NCBI GenBank assembly: GCA_050247155.1
Contig: JBFWUS010000014.1
Span: 1-64,000, forward strand
Length of the DNA: 64,000 nt
Source of the DNA: Mesorhizobium_G sp050247155
Lineage (GTDB): Bacteria; Pseudomonadota; Alphaproteobacteria; Rhizobiales; Rhizobiaceae
Direction of reading: 5' to 3'
Position 1 is the first letter of the stretch. Every line of letters begins with the position of its first letter. The notes beneath the pieces were generated by a model. The model worked only from the letters and a program-made list of their open reading frames with translations, did no database searches and had not been told where the DNA came from. Below, piece by piece: positions 47,416 through 56,570 of the stretch. Position numbers and translations under genes: made by a program.

Positions 47416-48924
47416 TCACTCCTCTTCATATGCATCCCTGAAATCGGTGCCGAGCTCGCCAAGAAAGCGCGTTTCAGCGCTCTGAGCGATTTCGCGATGG
47501 CGCTTTTGATAGAGCTCCCACAATTTCGCGCTCTTGCCGCCTGCAAGCAGCGTTCCGATGCTGGAGCTCGACTTCAACTCCTCTTCTAGCGCGGCCGGAT
47601 CGAAGCGGTCGATCATGCGCCGCAGCGCGCCCTGAACGCCTCTCCACGCACGGACGTGATGGCTGGCCAGGTCTCGGATGGAATCGGCGATAGCAGCCTC
47701 GCCGCCCAGGAAGCCCGGACTTTGCCCGCGCATCATGATTGACAGCGCGTCGTCCGCCGTTGGCATGAATTTGAGCGGGTTGACGTCCGAAGCGCCAACG
47801 ACCGTTTGCGCGACCCGCGCATTGCCCTTTTCCTCGGCGCGTTTGCGCAGCAACTGCATCAACCCTTCGAGCATCAGCCGATACTCACGGCCAAACTTTT
47901 CCATCTCCGCGGCCGGGTCGCGCCGCGAAGCCGAGCCATCAAGTCCCAAGCCGCGCATGAAGGCTGCGTAAGCATCGTCGCCTTCGCCTTGCCGCGAGGC
48001 TGGCTCCGGTACTGGCAGCATCGGCGCGGGCTGAAGGCGGGGAGGCGGCACGGCACGCACCTGTTCAGGCGCGGCCAGCGGCCGCGCTACGATCTGTGGG
48101 GCAGGCCGTGCCGGCTCTGGTGCACTAGGCCGGGCATCAGCAGGGGCTTCGGCCTCGACCGGCATTTCCCACGGAGCACGAACAGCCGGTGGTGCTTGCC
48201 GGGGCGCGTCGGTCGTAGCCGAAGCCGGCGGTGGTGGGATTGGATCGAGAGGGCGTGCGGGAGGCTCACGCACGGCCTCGGACGCGTAGAAACCAAACGG
48301 ATCATCCGGCCCGTCCGTGGATCTATCAGTTCCAAAAGTCTGAGGCGCGGCGGGCGTCGCCACTGGCTCCATGCTGAACGGGTCGTCGAAGGCAGGGGAT
48401 TTGTGGCGGTCTGCATCGGAGGGCTCATAGGAAGCGAATGCGCTTGGCCGCGCCTTCTCGAAGGGATCTGGCAGGCCGCTGGGGCGCGGCGGGGGCTCAG
48501 CCTCTTCAGCCTGTGCCGCAAAGAAGTCGTCGTGGCCGAAGCCTGCAGCGACCCGTGAAGCGCCGGACTGGCGCGCATCGAGTGTTCCGGCCGGCCTCGG
48601 ATCGGTCGCGCTGGGCATCTCGACGCCGAGGACGTAGTCGCCGAGCCTAAGTCGCATGCCGCTGCGCAACGGTGCGGAATTGCCTGTGCCCAAGGGCGAT
48701 GTGGCGTCGTCGATGAAAAGGCCGCTGCTCGACGTGTCGGTGATGACATAGCCGCCGCCGCGTGCGCTGACCGTGCAATGGGCGCGCGAGACAAACATAT
48801 CTGGATCGTCGATCTGCCAGTCGGCTTCAGCGCTGCGGCCGATCACGAGCTCGCCCTCGTCAAGGCGTGCGTGCCTGACAGTCTGGCTGCGTGGACCGTG
48901 CTCGATCGTCAAAAGCAGGCTCAT
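47416..48924 (-). CDS. tagH: T6SS FHA-domain protein TagH/Fha, core-operon copy
   Basis: A 502-residue cytosolic scaffold. The FHA domain is residues about 5-100 (LVIGRSAEADWQIDD, SRAHCTVSARG, SSSGLFIDD). A long Pro/Ala-rich linker (about 130-300) leads to the C-terminal TagH region (LKFMPTADDALSIMMRGQSPGF, then a helical bundle). It overlaps tssG by 4 bases. By homology it is the phosphothreonine reader of PpkA. The other FHA protein at 31715-32800 differs by its short linker. Confidence 0.93.
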   Translation of the reverse strand: MSLLLTIEHGPRSQTVRHARLDEGELVIGRSAEADWQIDDPDMFVSRAHCTVSARGGGYVITDTSSSGLFIDDATSPLGTGNSAPLRSGMRLRLGDYVLGVEMPSATDPRPAGTLDARQSGASRVAAGFGHDDFFAAQAEEAEPPPRPSGLPDPFEKARPSAFASYEPSDADRHKSPAFDDPFSMEPVATPAAPQTFGTDRSTDGPDDPFGFYASEAVREPPARPLDPIPPPPASATTDAPRQAPPAVRAPWEMPVEAEAPADARPSAPEPARPAPQIVARPLAAPEQVRAVPPPRLQPAPMLPVPEPASRQGEGDDAYAAFMRGLGLDGSASRRDPAAEMEKFGREYRLMLEGLMQLLRKRAEEKGNARVAQTVVGASDVNPLKFMPTADDALSIMMRGQSPGFLGGEAAIADSIRDLASHHVRAWRGVQGALRRMIDRFDPAALEEELKSSSSIGTLLAGGKSAKLWELYQKRHREIAQSAETRFLGELGTDFRDAYEEE

Positions 48925-49982
48925 GCCGCGATTCCCGCCGGTTCGGGACGCCAGCCGACAATGGTCCGCAGGCGCATATCGTCAGCATCGTCCCTTTCTG
49001 TTGGCCGCGCAAGCCAGGCAGTACGTCCCAACTGAACGATGCCGACCTTTGGCGGTGGCACTTCGCTTGCAGCCAGGACGACCCGGAGATCGACATCGAA
49101 CTGTTCGCCGATAAGATCGCGTACCGCGCGTTTCATTGCCGGCAGGCGCGCTCCGTCCCGCAGGAAAGATCTGTAAGCCTCGAAGCCCATAGGGCCGATG
49201 CGGATTTCGATTCTCCCCTGGCGGGAAAAGACGCGCGGACCGATCGTGGCGCCCCGGCCAAGGGCGGCATGAGCCTGGCCGAGACGGCTCTGCAGGCCCT
49301 TCGGAATCTCGATCCAGGTCGCGATGAACTCGTTCAACTTCACCGGTACCCCAAACAACTCGGCGAGCAGTTGCGTCAGCTTTTCAGGACCATCCAGTTG
49401 CTGCGCCAAAGAGCCGGCCTGACGCATCTTGATCAAGTCGCTACCGGGTTCCGACGGGTTTTTGGTTCCCGGCATTCCCATGCCGCCAAGAGATTCCAGC
49501 ATCGAGCGCAGGCGTCCGCCGACATTTCGCTCGACCTGGACGGCGGGGTGGGCGTCCGCCCACGCTCGATAGAAGAGCGCTATGAGGCGATGCTGGAGGA
49601 TGTTGATAAAATCGACGAATGTCGTGTCGCTGGTATGCCTGGCTTCGGCGCCGGCAAACCAACGCTGGGACAGTCGATCGAGAACCCATCGGGTCAAATG
49701 CAGCGGTAGCGGGCCTTCGGGTCCAAGCAGACCGATGTTCGCGACGGTGACCCTCGCCGGTAGATTGGCATCACCAGGCTGATATTCAGCGACGTCATGC
49801 GTCGCAAAACCCAGTCTGATATGTTGCCCGAGCCGTGCTGGTTCGCGGCTTGCCGGCCCGGCATAGCCGAACAAGCCGCCGTTGCGTTCGAGCCTGCGCA
49901 GCAGCTCGAAAAAATCGTAAGCGTCATTGAGGTCCACGTCCCGCTTTAGATCAGGGGGCGATTGCCTGGCGTTATCGGCCAC
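48921..49982 (-). CDS. tssG: T6SS baseplate protein TssG
   Basis: A 353-residue protein of the VasB/ImpH family: AYDFFELLRRLERNG, LGQHIRLGFATHDVAEY, TVANIGLLGPEGPLPLHLTRWV. GTG 49982 is preferred, because a strong AGGAGG lies directly upstream and homology starts near it; a longer frame to 50153 lies inside tssF. It overlaps the end of tssF by 37 bases. TssG forms the baseplate wedge with TssE and TssF. Confidence 0.94.
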   Translation of the reverse strand: MADNARQSPPDLKRDVDLNDAYDFFELLRRLERNGGLFGYAGPASREPARLGQHIRLGFATHDVAEYQPGDANLPARVTVANIGLLGPEGPLPLHLTRWVLDRLSQRWFAGAEARHTSDTTFVDFINILQHRLIALFYRAWADAHPAVQVERNVGGRLRSMLESLGGMGMPGTKNPSEPGSDLIKMRQAGSLAQQLDGPEKLTQLLAELFGVPVKLNEFIATWIEIPKGLQSRLGQAHAALGRGATIGPRVFSRQGRIEIRIGPMGFEAYRSFLRDGARLPAMKRAVRDLIGEQFDVDLRVVLAASEVPPPKVGIVQLGRTAWLARPTERDDADDMRLRTIVGWRPEPAGIAA

Positions 49983-51817
49983 TGCACCTCCTCCTGTTTT
50001 TGCAGCAAACGTGTCTTCGTCCGCACGAAGCCGTTTATGCCGGAATGTCTCGCGAACAGATGAGCCAGCACCGCGGAAAGCAGTAGGGAGCTGTGGCCCG
50101 CGAGTGCGGACTGGTCTATATGCAACGTGATCTCTGTTCCGCGGCCGAAACACATCGGTCCGTCAATGGGCAGCCGCTCAATAACCGGGCGCGACTCGAC
50201 ACGCGATATCGAGCGCACATGGCGCGCCAGACCTGGGTCGCCGCGGTCGGCGTAAAGATCCAGCAACGCATGCAGCGGCGCGTCGCCCTTGCCTTCGGCC
50301 GCCAGGCTCATAAAATTCAGTGAGAGCTGTGACACCATCCGCCACGCAAGTTCGTCGGCACGCGACTCGCCCTCGGGGCCGCTAGGCAACGCCGCTGCCA
50401 TAGCCGCGCGCGGCGGCCGCAACGCGCCCATCGGCCGGATCGATTCGACCGGGTCCCCGCTCTCCAGGGTAAGCGACGGCGTGTCGTCTAGGATGGGCAG
50501 GTCGCGGTTGGTGCACAGCGCCACGATATCGAGCCGGCTGATCGGTCGCGATGGAACTCCTTCCGGGCTCGATATCGCCAGGAAAACGTCGTCGCCGGCA
50601 TAGGATGTCCGTGTCACCCCCTGACGCCGTTCGTCTTCCGTAGGTCGGCGAGGGCGTCTTTCGGTCGAATACGCCCAGCCGGAACCGCGATTCTGGCCAA
50701 GCCCGAATAGCACCGGCACATCCGCGTCCGGACCATCGAGGTCGGCGTCTTCCACCTTGGTGACGCGATAGATCTCGAAATCACGCGGCCGCGTCCTGTC
50801 CGCATGGAGCACCTGGCGAGTACGACGGCGGTCGATCTCGATGACATTGCACTCGCGCTCGAACAGATTCACGATCGGCGTGACGAAGAGCTGAAAATCG
50901 GCGGCGCTTACATCCGCCATTTCAGGAGTTGGGCGCTTGAAGACAAAAATGATCTCAAGTCCGGCATCGGATTGGCGTACGACCGGCATCAACCCGGCGA
51001 CGCGCACATAGTGAAAGCGCTCCGGCATGAGGAAATATTCGCGCAACAAGCGATACCCTTCGAATGTCGGGCGTGTGCGCGGCAGCAGGGCTTCTGCATC
51101 CTTCACGCCGACCATTGCTGGCCGCGGCAAGGACACGAGCATGTTCGTTTTACCCTCAGGTCTGCCGAGGACTCCCACCGTCACGCCGAACAGCGTGTCA
51201 AACAAACTGGCGGCCTTCGGGCGGCCTGCGAAGCATAGGTCGAGTTCGTCCAGGCGCAACTCTTTGAGAGAACCCTTGCCGGACGGCCCGATTGTGATTC
51301 TGAGCGCCGACTCGCCCTGCACGCCGTCGAGGGGACGGATGCCTGCGGCAGCCAGCGCGCTCCGGTCCTGATAATGTCCGACCGAAGTCACAACGACGGG
51401 CCAAAGCGTAACGTCCTGCCCGGTCGTATAGGTGCTGCGCGTCGAAAGACCAGGCTGAAGGCTCGAGATCAAACGCGTCCCGCGCCTGACGAGGTAACCG
51501 GTAGGCATGGTCTGGACCTGCTGCCCGGGGGTCATGACGGCCATGCCCATGGCGGGCGCGGGCGCGACAAGATCGGGATAGAGCACCTCCAGCACGCTGC
51601 GTGTGAAACGCGACCGCTCAGCATCGACCTTGTGGCGGGTGCGCGCGGCCAGGAAAGCCACCCCGTCCAGCAGACGCTCAACATAGGGATCGGGGCAGGG
51701 CACAGTATCCAGCGACAGGTTTCGAGCTATCGAGGGATGAAGTGCCGCGAATTCGGCCGCCAGCGAGCGGATGTGGGTCAGCTCCGACTCGTAGTAGTCG
51801 AGGAAGACCCGATCCAT
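49946..51817 (-). CDS. tssF: T6SS baseplate protein TssF
   Basis: A 623-residue protein of the VasA/ImpG family, from MDRVFLDYYESELTHIRSLAAEFAALHP on. Further family lines are DPYVERLLDGVAFLAARTR, YLVRRGTRLISS and ECNVIEIDRR. Two TssF molecules and one TssG form each baseplate wedge. It begins one base after tssE ends and is of normal length. Confidence 0.95.
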   Translation of the reverse strand: MDRVFLDYYESELTHIRSLAAEFAALHPSIARNLSLDTVPCPDPYVERLLDGVAFLAARTRHKVDAERSRFTRSVLEVLYPDLVAPAPAMGMAVMTPGQQVQTMPTGYLVRRGTRLISSLQPGLSTRSTYTTGQDVTLWPVVVTSVGHYQDRSALAAAGIRPLDGVQGESALRITIGPSGKGSLKELRLDELDLCFAGRPKAASLFDTLFGVTVGVLGRPEGKTNMLVSLPRPAMVGVKDAEALLPRTRPTFEGYRLLREYFLMPERFHYVRVAGLMPVVRQSDAGLEIIFVFKRPTPEMADVSAADFQLFVTPIVNLFERECNVIEIDRRRTRQVLHADRTRPRDFEIYRVTKVEDADLDGPDADVPVLFGLGQNRGSGWAYSTERRPRRPTEDERRQGVTRTSYAGDDVFLAISSPEGVPSRPISRLDIVALCTNRDLPILDDTPSLTLESGDPVESIRPMGALRPPRAAMAAALPSGPEGESRADELAWRMVSQLSLNFMSLAAEGKGDAPLHALLDLYADRGDPGLARHVRSISRVESRPVIERLPIDGPMCFGRGTEITLHIDQSALAGHSSLLLSAVLAHLFARHSGINGFVRTKTRLLQKQEEVQWPITPGNRPLI

Positions 51818-51818
51818 C

Positions 51819-52529
51819 TCAGGCCTCCGTCATCTCGGTGCGGGCAAATCCATTGTCGAGATTGATCATCGTACGCAGCTTCAGCCGTTCGGGCGTGGGC
51901 GTCATGATCAACATCGCATCGATGTCGATCCTCAGTCCCTGTGTCTTGTCGCCAAGGGTCACGTTTACCTTCGTGCCGCTCTCTTTGAGGCGCGGTTCGA
52001 ACGTGGCGAGAACCTGCTTGATTTCACGGGCCAGCGTCTCGCGGTCGAAGTCGCGCACGGACCGGCCGGAGAATGAGGGTACGCCATAGTTGATGACGCT
52101 GCGGCGGACTTCCGGGAAGTCTTCGAGATCCAGTTGCGAAGTCAGGCCGACTTCTCGCTCCTGGTCTGACAGCAACGGAAACGCTTCGAAACGCTCGGTG
52201 TTGAACAGAGCCTCGATATCACGCCGCACCGCCTCGCGAAGCACCCGGGCGGACACGACGATGCCGCGGCTTTCGAGCTCCGCGCGGTTGCGGACCTGAA
52301 AGCCCAGTCGCTGCAACCTTTGCCTTTGCTCAGGGGTCAGCGCCTGGTCCGAGGCAATGCTGGGGGCTCCGGCAGCCAGCAATTCCTCCAGCCGTTCGGC
52401 GCCGAGCTCATCGCTCAGCGCCTTCCGCAAGCCGTCGATCTCCGACGCAAGCCCGGGCAAATCGTTGATGAGACGGTCCCACAACGAAGGTTGCACGGCC
52501 TCACGTTTTGCGCGCGCGACCGTCTTCAT
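51819..52529 (-). CDS. tssE: T6SS baseplate protein TssE (gp25-like)
   Basis: A 236-residue protein. The gp25 domain is in the C-terminal two thirds (LREAVRRDIEALFNTERF, SVINYGVPSFSGRSV, IKQVLATFEPRLK). The first roughly 80 residues form a longer lead than usual for TssE (commonly 140-180 residues in all), with Leu/Glu-rich helices. It starts sheath assembly at the baseplate. It lies 31 bases after hcp in the core operon. Confidence 0.92.
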   Translation of the reverse strand: MKTVARAKREAVQPSLWDRLINDLPGLASEIDGLRKALSDELGAERLEELLAAGAPSIASDQALTPEQRQRLQRLGFQVRNRAELESRGIVVSARVLREAVRRDIEALFNTERFEAFPLLSDQEREVGLTSQLDLEDFPEVRRSVINYGVPSFSGRSVRDFDRETLAREIKQVLATFEPRLKESGTKVNVTLGDKTQGLRIDIDAMLIMTPTPERLKLRTMINLDNGFARTEMTEA

Positions 52530-52560
52530 GGCTCACTTCGCGACAGACGACACGGACGTG

Positions 52561-53025
52561 TCATTTGCCCACGGCGACGTCGATCTTGTACTCGTGCTTG
52601 TCGTCATACTTGAATTCGATCGTCTTGTAGGCAAAGCCGACGCGCTCTTCGATGACATCCGGTTCGTCTTCACTGGCGCGCATTTCATAGGTCACTACGG
52701 ATGCGTCAGTGAGCGTCACGACGAGATAATCGGCGGTTTCGCCGGCAATCGTGCGGCGGGCCGAGAACACAACCTCGTCGAGTTCCTTGTTCTCGAACAA
52801 CGCCTGCTTGAGATAGGGTGACGCCATGTCATAGTGCTTGGCAACCTCGAACATGCCGGCCGCGACACGGCCACGGCGCGCCAACGAGTTGGGGTCGTGC
52901 GGCGCGACCATTTTGTAGAAGACCTTGAAGACCTCGATTTCTTCCTCGTGGCCGTCGCGCGTGCTGGGACCGGGAATATCGGGAACCTTCAAGAAGCCAT
53001 CAAGGCGAATATTCGCGTCGGGCAT
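52561..53025 (-). CDS. hcp: T6SS inner tube protein Hcp (TssD)
   Basis: A 154-residue protein of normal Hcp length. Family lines are MPDANIRLDGFLKVPDIPG, VAPHDPNSLARRGRVAAGMFEVAKHYDMASPYLKQAL in part, and FAYKTIEFKYD. It stacks as hexameric rings inside the TssBC sheath and may carry small effectors. ATG 53025 is preferred (GGAG 6 bases upstream) to ATG 53037. It lies 25 bases downstream of tssC. Single copy in this window. Confidence 0.95.
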   Translation of the reverse strand: MPDANIRLDGFLKVPDIPGPSTRDGHEEEIEVFKVFYKMVAPHDPNSLARRGRVAAGMFEVAKHYDMASPYLKQALFENKELDEVVFSARRTIAGETADYLVVTLTDASVVTYEMRASEDEPDVIEERVGFAYKTIEFKYDDKHEYKIDVAVGK

Positions 53026-53050
53026 GGTCTGCTCCATTCCTCTCGATCAG

Positions 53051-54559
53051 TTATTGTTTGACTGACGGCAGCTCCGAGACAAGCCGGAGCGATGCGTTGA
53101 TGCCTTCCAATTGGTAATGCGGCCGTAGATAAAAGCGGGCGTTGTAGTAGCCCGGGCGGCCCTCGACGCTGTCGACTTGTACTTCGGCTGCAGCGAGGGG
53201 ACGTTTTGCCCGCGCCTTGTCGTCGGCGAAGGCGGGATTGGCCAAAACGTAGCGGTTGATCCATTCCGTCAGCCAGATCTGCATGTCGGCGCGCTCCTTG
53301 AACGAGCCGACCTTGTCGCGTGCGATCGCTTTCAAGTAGTGCGCGAAGCGCGAGACCGGGAACAGATAAGGCAGGTTGGCGCTCAGCCGTTCGTTCGCCT
53401 GCGCGTCAGGGTCGACGAGACGCCCTGCGCGCGTCTCGTCGTCCTGAAGCGAGTGCGCGCCGATAAAGGCGGCAATGTCCGTGTTCTTGCGGTGCAGGAT
53501 GGGCATCAACCCGAGCTTGGCCAGTTCGGCCTCGCGGCGGTCGTCGATCGCGACTTCCGTCGGACATTTCATGGCGATCGACCCGTCATCCGTCGGGAAG
53601 GAATGCACCGGCAGATTGATCACAGAACCGCCGTTCTCGACGCCGCGGATCTGCGAGCCCCACGCGAACAATTTGTGGCTGCGGTTGATGTTCACGCCCA
53701 TCGGGAAGGCCGCATTCATCCAGATATATTTGTTGTGGTCCTTCTCGACCTCTTCCTCAAAGGCAAAGCCTTTGACCGGCACGGTCTCCGCCCCATAGGG
53801 CAGGCGGGCAAGCACACGCGGCATTGCCAGACCGATGTAGCGGGCATCTTCGCTTTCGCGCAGCGATTGCCAGGATGCGTAGGCCGGATTGTTGACGATC
53901 ATCGCCAGGTCTTGTGGGTTTGGCAGCTCCTGCCAGGAATCCATGCGGAAGAGGCGCGGCGAGGCGCCGGCGATGAACGGCGTATGCGCCGAAGCGCAGA
54001 TACCCGAAATGTTGCGCAGTAGGCCGACATCCCGCGGATGGTTGGAGAATTCGTAGGCGCCGATCAGGCAGCCATAGGGCGCGCCGCCGAACTGCGAATA
54101 TTCCTCCGTATAAACTTTGCGGAAGATCGGGCTCTGGTCCCACATCTGCCCTTCGTAGTCTTCCAAGGTGTCCGCAAGCTCGTCCTTGGTGACGTTCATC
54201 ACCCGGATTTTCAGCTTGGTATCGGTCTCGGTGTTGTTGACCAGGTACCAGAGCCCACGCCATGTGCCCTCCATCTGCCGCACTTCCGGGCAATGCAGGA
54301 TTTCGTTCATCTGCTTGCTGACGATCTTGTCGATGCCCGCGATCAGCGATTTGATCGACTTGATCGCATTGGACGAGATCGTCGTGGCCTCCGAGCGCGC
54401 TTGCGCCGCCACGGCGAGATTGCGCACGAGCTGCTGCAGGCGCTCGCTATCGTCCTTCTTGACCTTGAAATCCTTCTCCAGCAGTTCGCTGAATTCGTCT
54501 AGATTGACACCTTCGGCGCCAGCTTCGGCGACTGCTGCTGCCTTTTCCTGCTCTGCCAT
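53051..54559 (-). CDS. tssC: T6SS contractile sheath large subunit TssC
   Basis: A 502-residue protein of the VipB/ImpC family: CPEVRQMEGTWRGLWYLVNN, FGAPYGCLIGAYEFS-like, GSFKERADMQIWLTEWINRYV. It forms the contractile sheath with TssB, which ClpV disassembles. It is 11 bases downstream of tssB and of normal length. ATG 54559 is the first supported start. Confidence 0.97.
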   Translation of the reverse strand: MAEQEKAAAVAEAGAEGVNLDEFSELLEKDFKVKKDDSERLQQLVRNLAVAAQARSEATTISSNAIKSIKSLIAGIDKIVSKQMNEILHCPEVRQMEGTWRGLWYLVNNTETDTKLKIRVMNVTKDELADTLEDYEGQMWDQSPIFRKVYTEEYSQFGGAPYGCLIGAYEFSNHPRDVGLLRNISGICASAHTPFIAGASPRLFRMDSWQELPNPQDLAMIVNNPAYASWQSLRESEDARYIGLAMPRVLARLPYGAETVPVKGFAFEEEVEKDHNKYIWMNAAFPMGVNINRSHKLFAWGSQIRGVENGGSVINLPVHSFPTDDGSIAMKCPTEVAIDDRREAELAKLGLMPILHRKNTDIAAFIGAHSLQDDETRAGRLVDPDAQANERLSANLPYLFPVSRFAHYLKAIARDKVGSFKERADMQIWLTEWINRYVLANPAFADDKARAKRPLAAAEVQVDSVEGRPGYYNARFYLRPHYQLEGINASLRLVSELPSVKQ

Positions 54560-54570
54560 CTGTCGGTTCC

Positions 54571-55104
54571 TTACTCTTTGTCGCCGTCATTGACCGCCTG
54601 ACCGGCAATCTGGGCCAGCAGCGCATCGTTGTTGAGAAGTTTGGCGATGCGCTTTTCCGCATCGATGCGGCCGTCCATGAAGCCGAGCAATTCTTCGAGC
54701 TGCTTGCGCATCTTCATCATCTCGGCGAGTTGAGGCACCTGCATGGCGATCTTGTCGGGCGTGAAGTCGCCCATCGAGGAGAAGGTGAGATCGACGAACA
54801 TCTCCTCGTCTTTCTCTTCGCCTTCGATCTGCGGCAGGGTGTTCTTGACTCGCGCCTTCACGCGCGGTCCCATCGCCTCCATGAATTTCGGGAACCGGTT
54901 GGCGTCGGTTTCGACGAACTCGCGCTCCTGAATGGTCTTGCGCGCCTCGCGCGTTTCCGAAGCGCCGGCGAGATCGCCCATGACGCCCATCACGAAAGGC
55001 AGCTCGATCGTCGTCGGGCTACCGTAGGTCTCGACATCGTAGGCGATCTGCACGCGGGGCGCGCGGTTCCGCTCGATGACCTTGGCTTTGCTCTCTGCCG
55101 GCAT
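54571..55104 (-). CDS. tssB: T6SS contractile sheath small subunit TssB
   Basis: A 177-residue VipA/ImpB protein: VQIAYDVETYGSPTTIELPFVMGVMGDL (in part), DLTFSSMGDFTPDKIAMQVP, MKMRKQLEELLGFMDGR. It pairs with TssC to form the sheath. It lies 3 bases after tssA and is intact. Confidence 0.96.
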   Translation of the reverse strand: MPAESKAKVIERNRAPRVQIAYDVETYGSPTTIELPFVMGVMGDLAGASETREARKTIQEREFVETDANRFPKFMEAMGPRVKARVKNTLPQIEGEEKDEEMFVDLTFSSMGDFTPDKIAMQVPQLAEMMKMRKQLEELLGFMDGRIDAEKRIAKLLNNDALLAQIAGQAVNDGDKE

Positions 55105-55106
55105 GA

Positions 55107-56267
55107 CTAGGACCTTTCATCCTTCTGCGGTGCCTTCTTCCCATCCGGGATGCCGGCCAGCAGCCGGAACTCCTTCAGGCCGGAAGGCGCCAGATCTTCC
55201 ATCAACTCGACGAAATCCATGTGAACCATCTTGCGCACACGCCGCGCCAGATGCGGGATCGGGCTCGACGGCTCCGTCCGGTCATAAAAGGCCACGACAA
55301 GATCGAGGCATTTCACCACCTCGTCGCGTGAATTGATCTTGTCGGGCAGGCCCACCGAACTGACGAAGGTGCTCACCGAGGGCGCATGCCCATTGACGAG
55401 CGGAGTTGGCGTTGCGGTCGCCGCATCTTCTTGAGCGATGACTTCACCAGGCTGGACGGTTTGCGCCCGTTCGAGTGTCGCAACGGCCCGATCGAGAAAG
55501 CGCTTGAGGTCGGGAGCCTGCGGGCCGCTCGATTCGAGTTTTGCGTTCATCGCATCGTCCAGCAGGGCGAGTGCCGCTATCGCGTCGCGCGCGGAATCTT
55601 GCAGGGCCGACATCGCGCCAGCGGCCTTATCTGCGTGTGCTGCGCAGGAGGCGCGCACGCGCATGACCAACTGGCCATGTTTCTCCAACAGCGCGGCCTG
55701 CTCCTTGGCGCTAAGGCCTTTGGACGCCTCCAGCAAGACGGTCCGGTCATCCAGAGTTCCGAACTCAAGGTCGCGTCCGGTCACCGGCGGATTGGGGCGC
55801 TCTTCAAAAAACGCCTTCTGGCGCAGGTCGGCTAGCAGCCCCTCGACGTTCTGCAGGTCGACCAGGGCGTTGATGCGCCGCAATGCGGCTTCACGTGGTG
55901 GCGCATTCCTTCGTAGCGAAGGATGCACGGTCTCCCAGTGCTCTTCGATCGTCTGTCGGATCAGCGTCAAGCCCTGCGCCAGCCCAGCAAAACCGCTTTC
56001 GTTGGTCAGCGCACGGGTCACCAAAACGATCAACCGCAAATCTCGGCCATGACCACGCAACTCTTCAGCCTTGCCGAGGATCGCGCCCCAGTCCGCCGGG
56101 ATGACAACCTCCGATGTCGGTTTGTTTCGCTCGTCGTAGGTGACCTTGGTCTGCGGTTCGACCAGCCGTTCGATTTCATGAAATCTTGGATCGTTGCGCA
56201 AATCCTCGCCCGACGGATTTTCGCCGTCCAACGGGCTGAGCCAGAGCGCGAGATCGATCAAGTCCAA
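55107..56267 (-). CDS. tssA: T6SS assembly cap protein TssA
   Basis: A 386-residue ImpA-family protein. The N-terminal ImpA domain (residues about 5-140) has ALWLSPLDGENPSGEDLRND, VIPADWGAILGKAEELRGHGRDLR and WETVHPSLR. A helical middle and the C-terminal end (INSRDEVVKCLDLVVAFYDRTEPSSPIPHLARR) follow. TssA coordinates tube and sheath growth. It is the first gene of the core operon, divergent from clpV across a 303-base region. Confidence 0.94.
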   Translation of the reverse strand: MDLIDLALWLSPLDGENPSGEDLRNDPRFHEIERLVEPQTKVTYDERNKPTSEVVIPADWGAILGKAEELRGHGRDLRLIVLVTRALTNESGFAGLAQGLTLIRQTIEEHWETVHPSLRRNAPPREAALRRINALVDLQNVEGLLADLRQKAFFEERPNPPVTGRDLEFGTLDDRTVLLEASKGLSAKEQAALLEKHGQLVMRVRASCAAHADKAAGAMSALQDSARDAIAALALLDDAMNAKLESSGPQAPDLKRFLDRAVATLERAQTVQPGEVIAQEDAATATPTPLVNGHAPSVSTFVSSVGLPDKINSRDEVVKCLDLVVAFYDRTEPSSPIPHLARRVRKMVHMDFVELMEDLAPSGLKEFRLLAGIPDGKKAPQKDERS

Positions 56268-56570
56268 ACCCCCTGCGGCTGGCCTTCGGGCCTCAATACC
56301 TCAGACCCAATTACATATTGCTAATTCACCACAGTATCGGGCATGGTACCACAAGAACAGTCATCTTGAAACAGACGAAAAGAGTACTCCAATTAATCGG
56401 GCTGTCCATACTCCCTCCCGGGGAGCTGAGCAAAATTGACTTCCCGATGGTTAGTGGCCGGTGTCCTGGTTTTTGGATCGCCGCGGTCGAAGGGCGTCGG
56501 TGCATAACCCTTTTTGAATGCAGCGTTGTGTGGCAGTCTGACTATTCGCGATCCGGCAGGAGTGGGTTCC
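56268..56570. promoter_or_regulatory. Divergent promoter region of the T6SS core and clpV
   Basis: About 303 bases between tssA (minus) and clpV (plus). It must control both transcripts. I looked for sigma-54 (GG-N10-GC) and sigma-70 pairs and saw no convincing one. An A/T-rich stretch lies at 56330-56400. Nothing gene-like is supported. Confidence 0.5.

Noticed and set aside
56268..56570. Sigma-54 promoter for the divergent T6SS genes
   Set aside because: No GG-N10-GC pair of acceptable fit was found.
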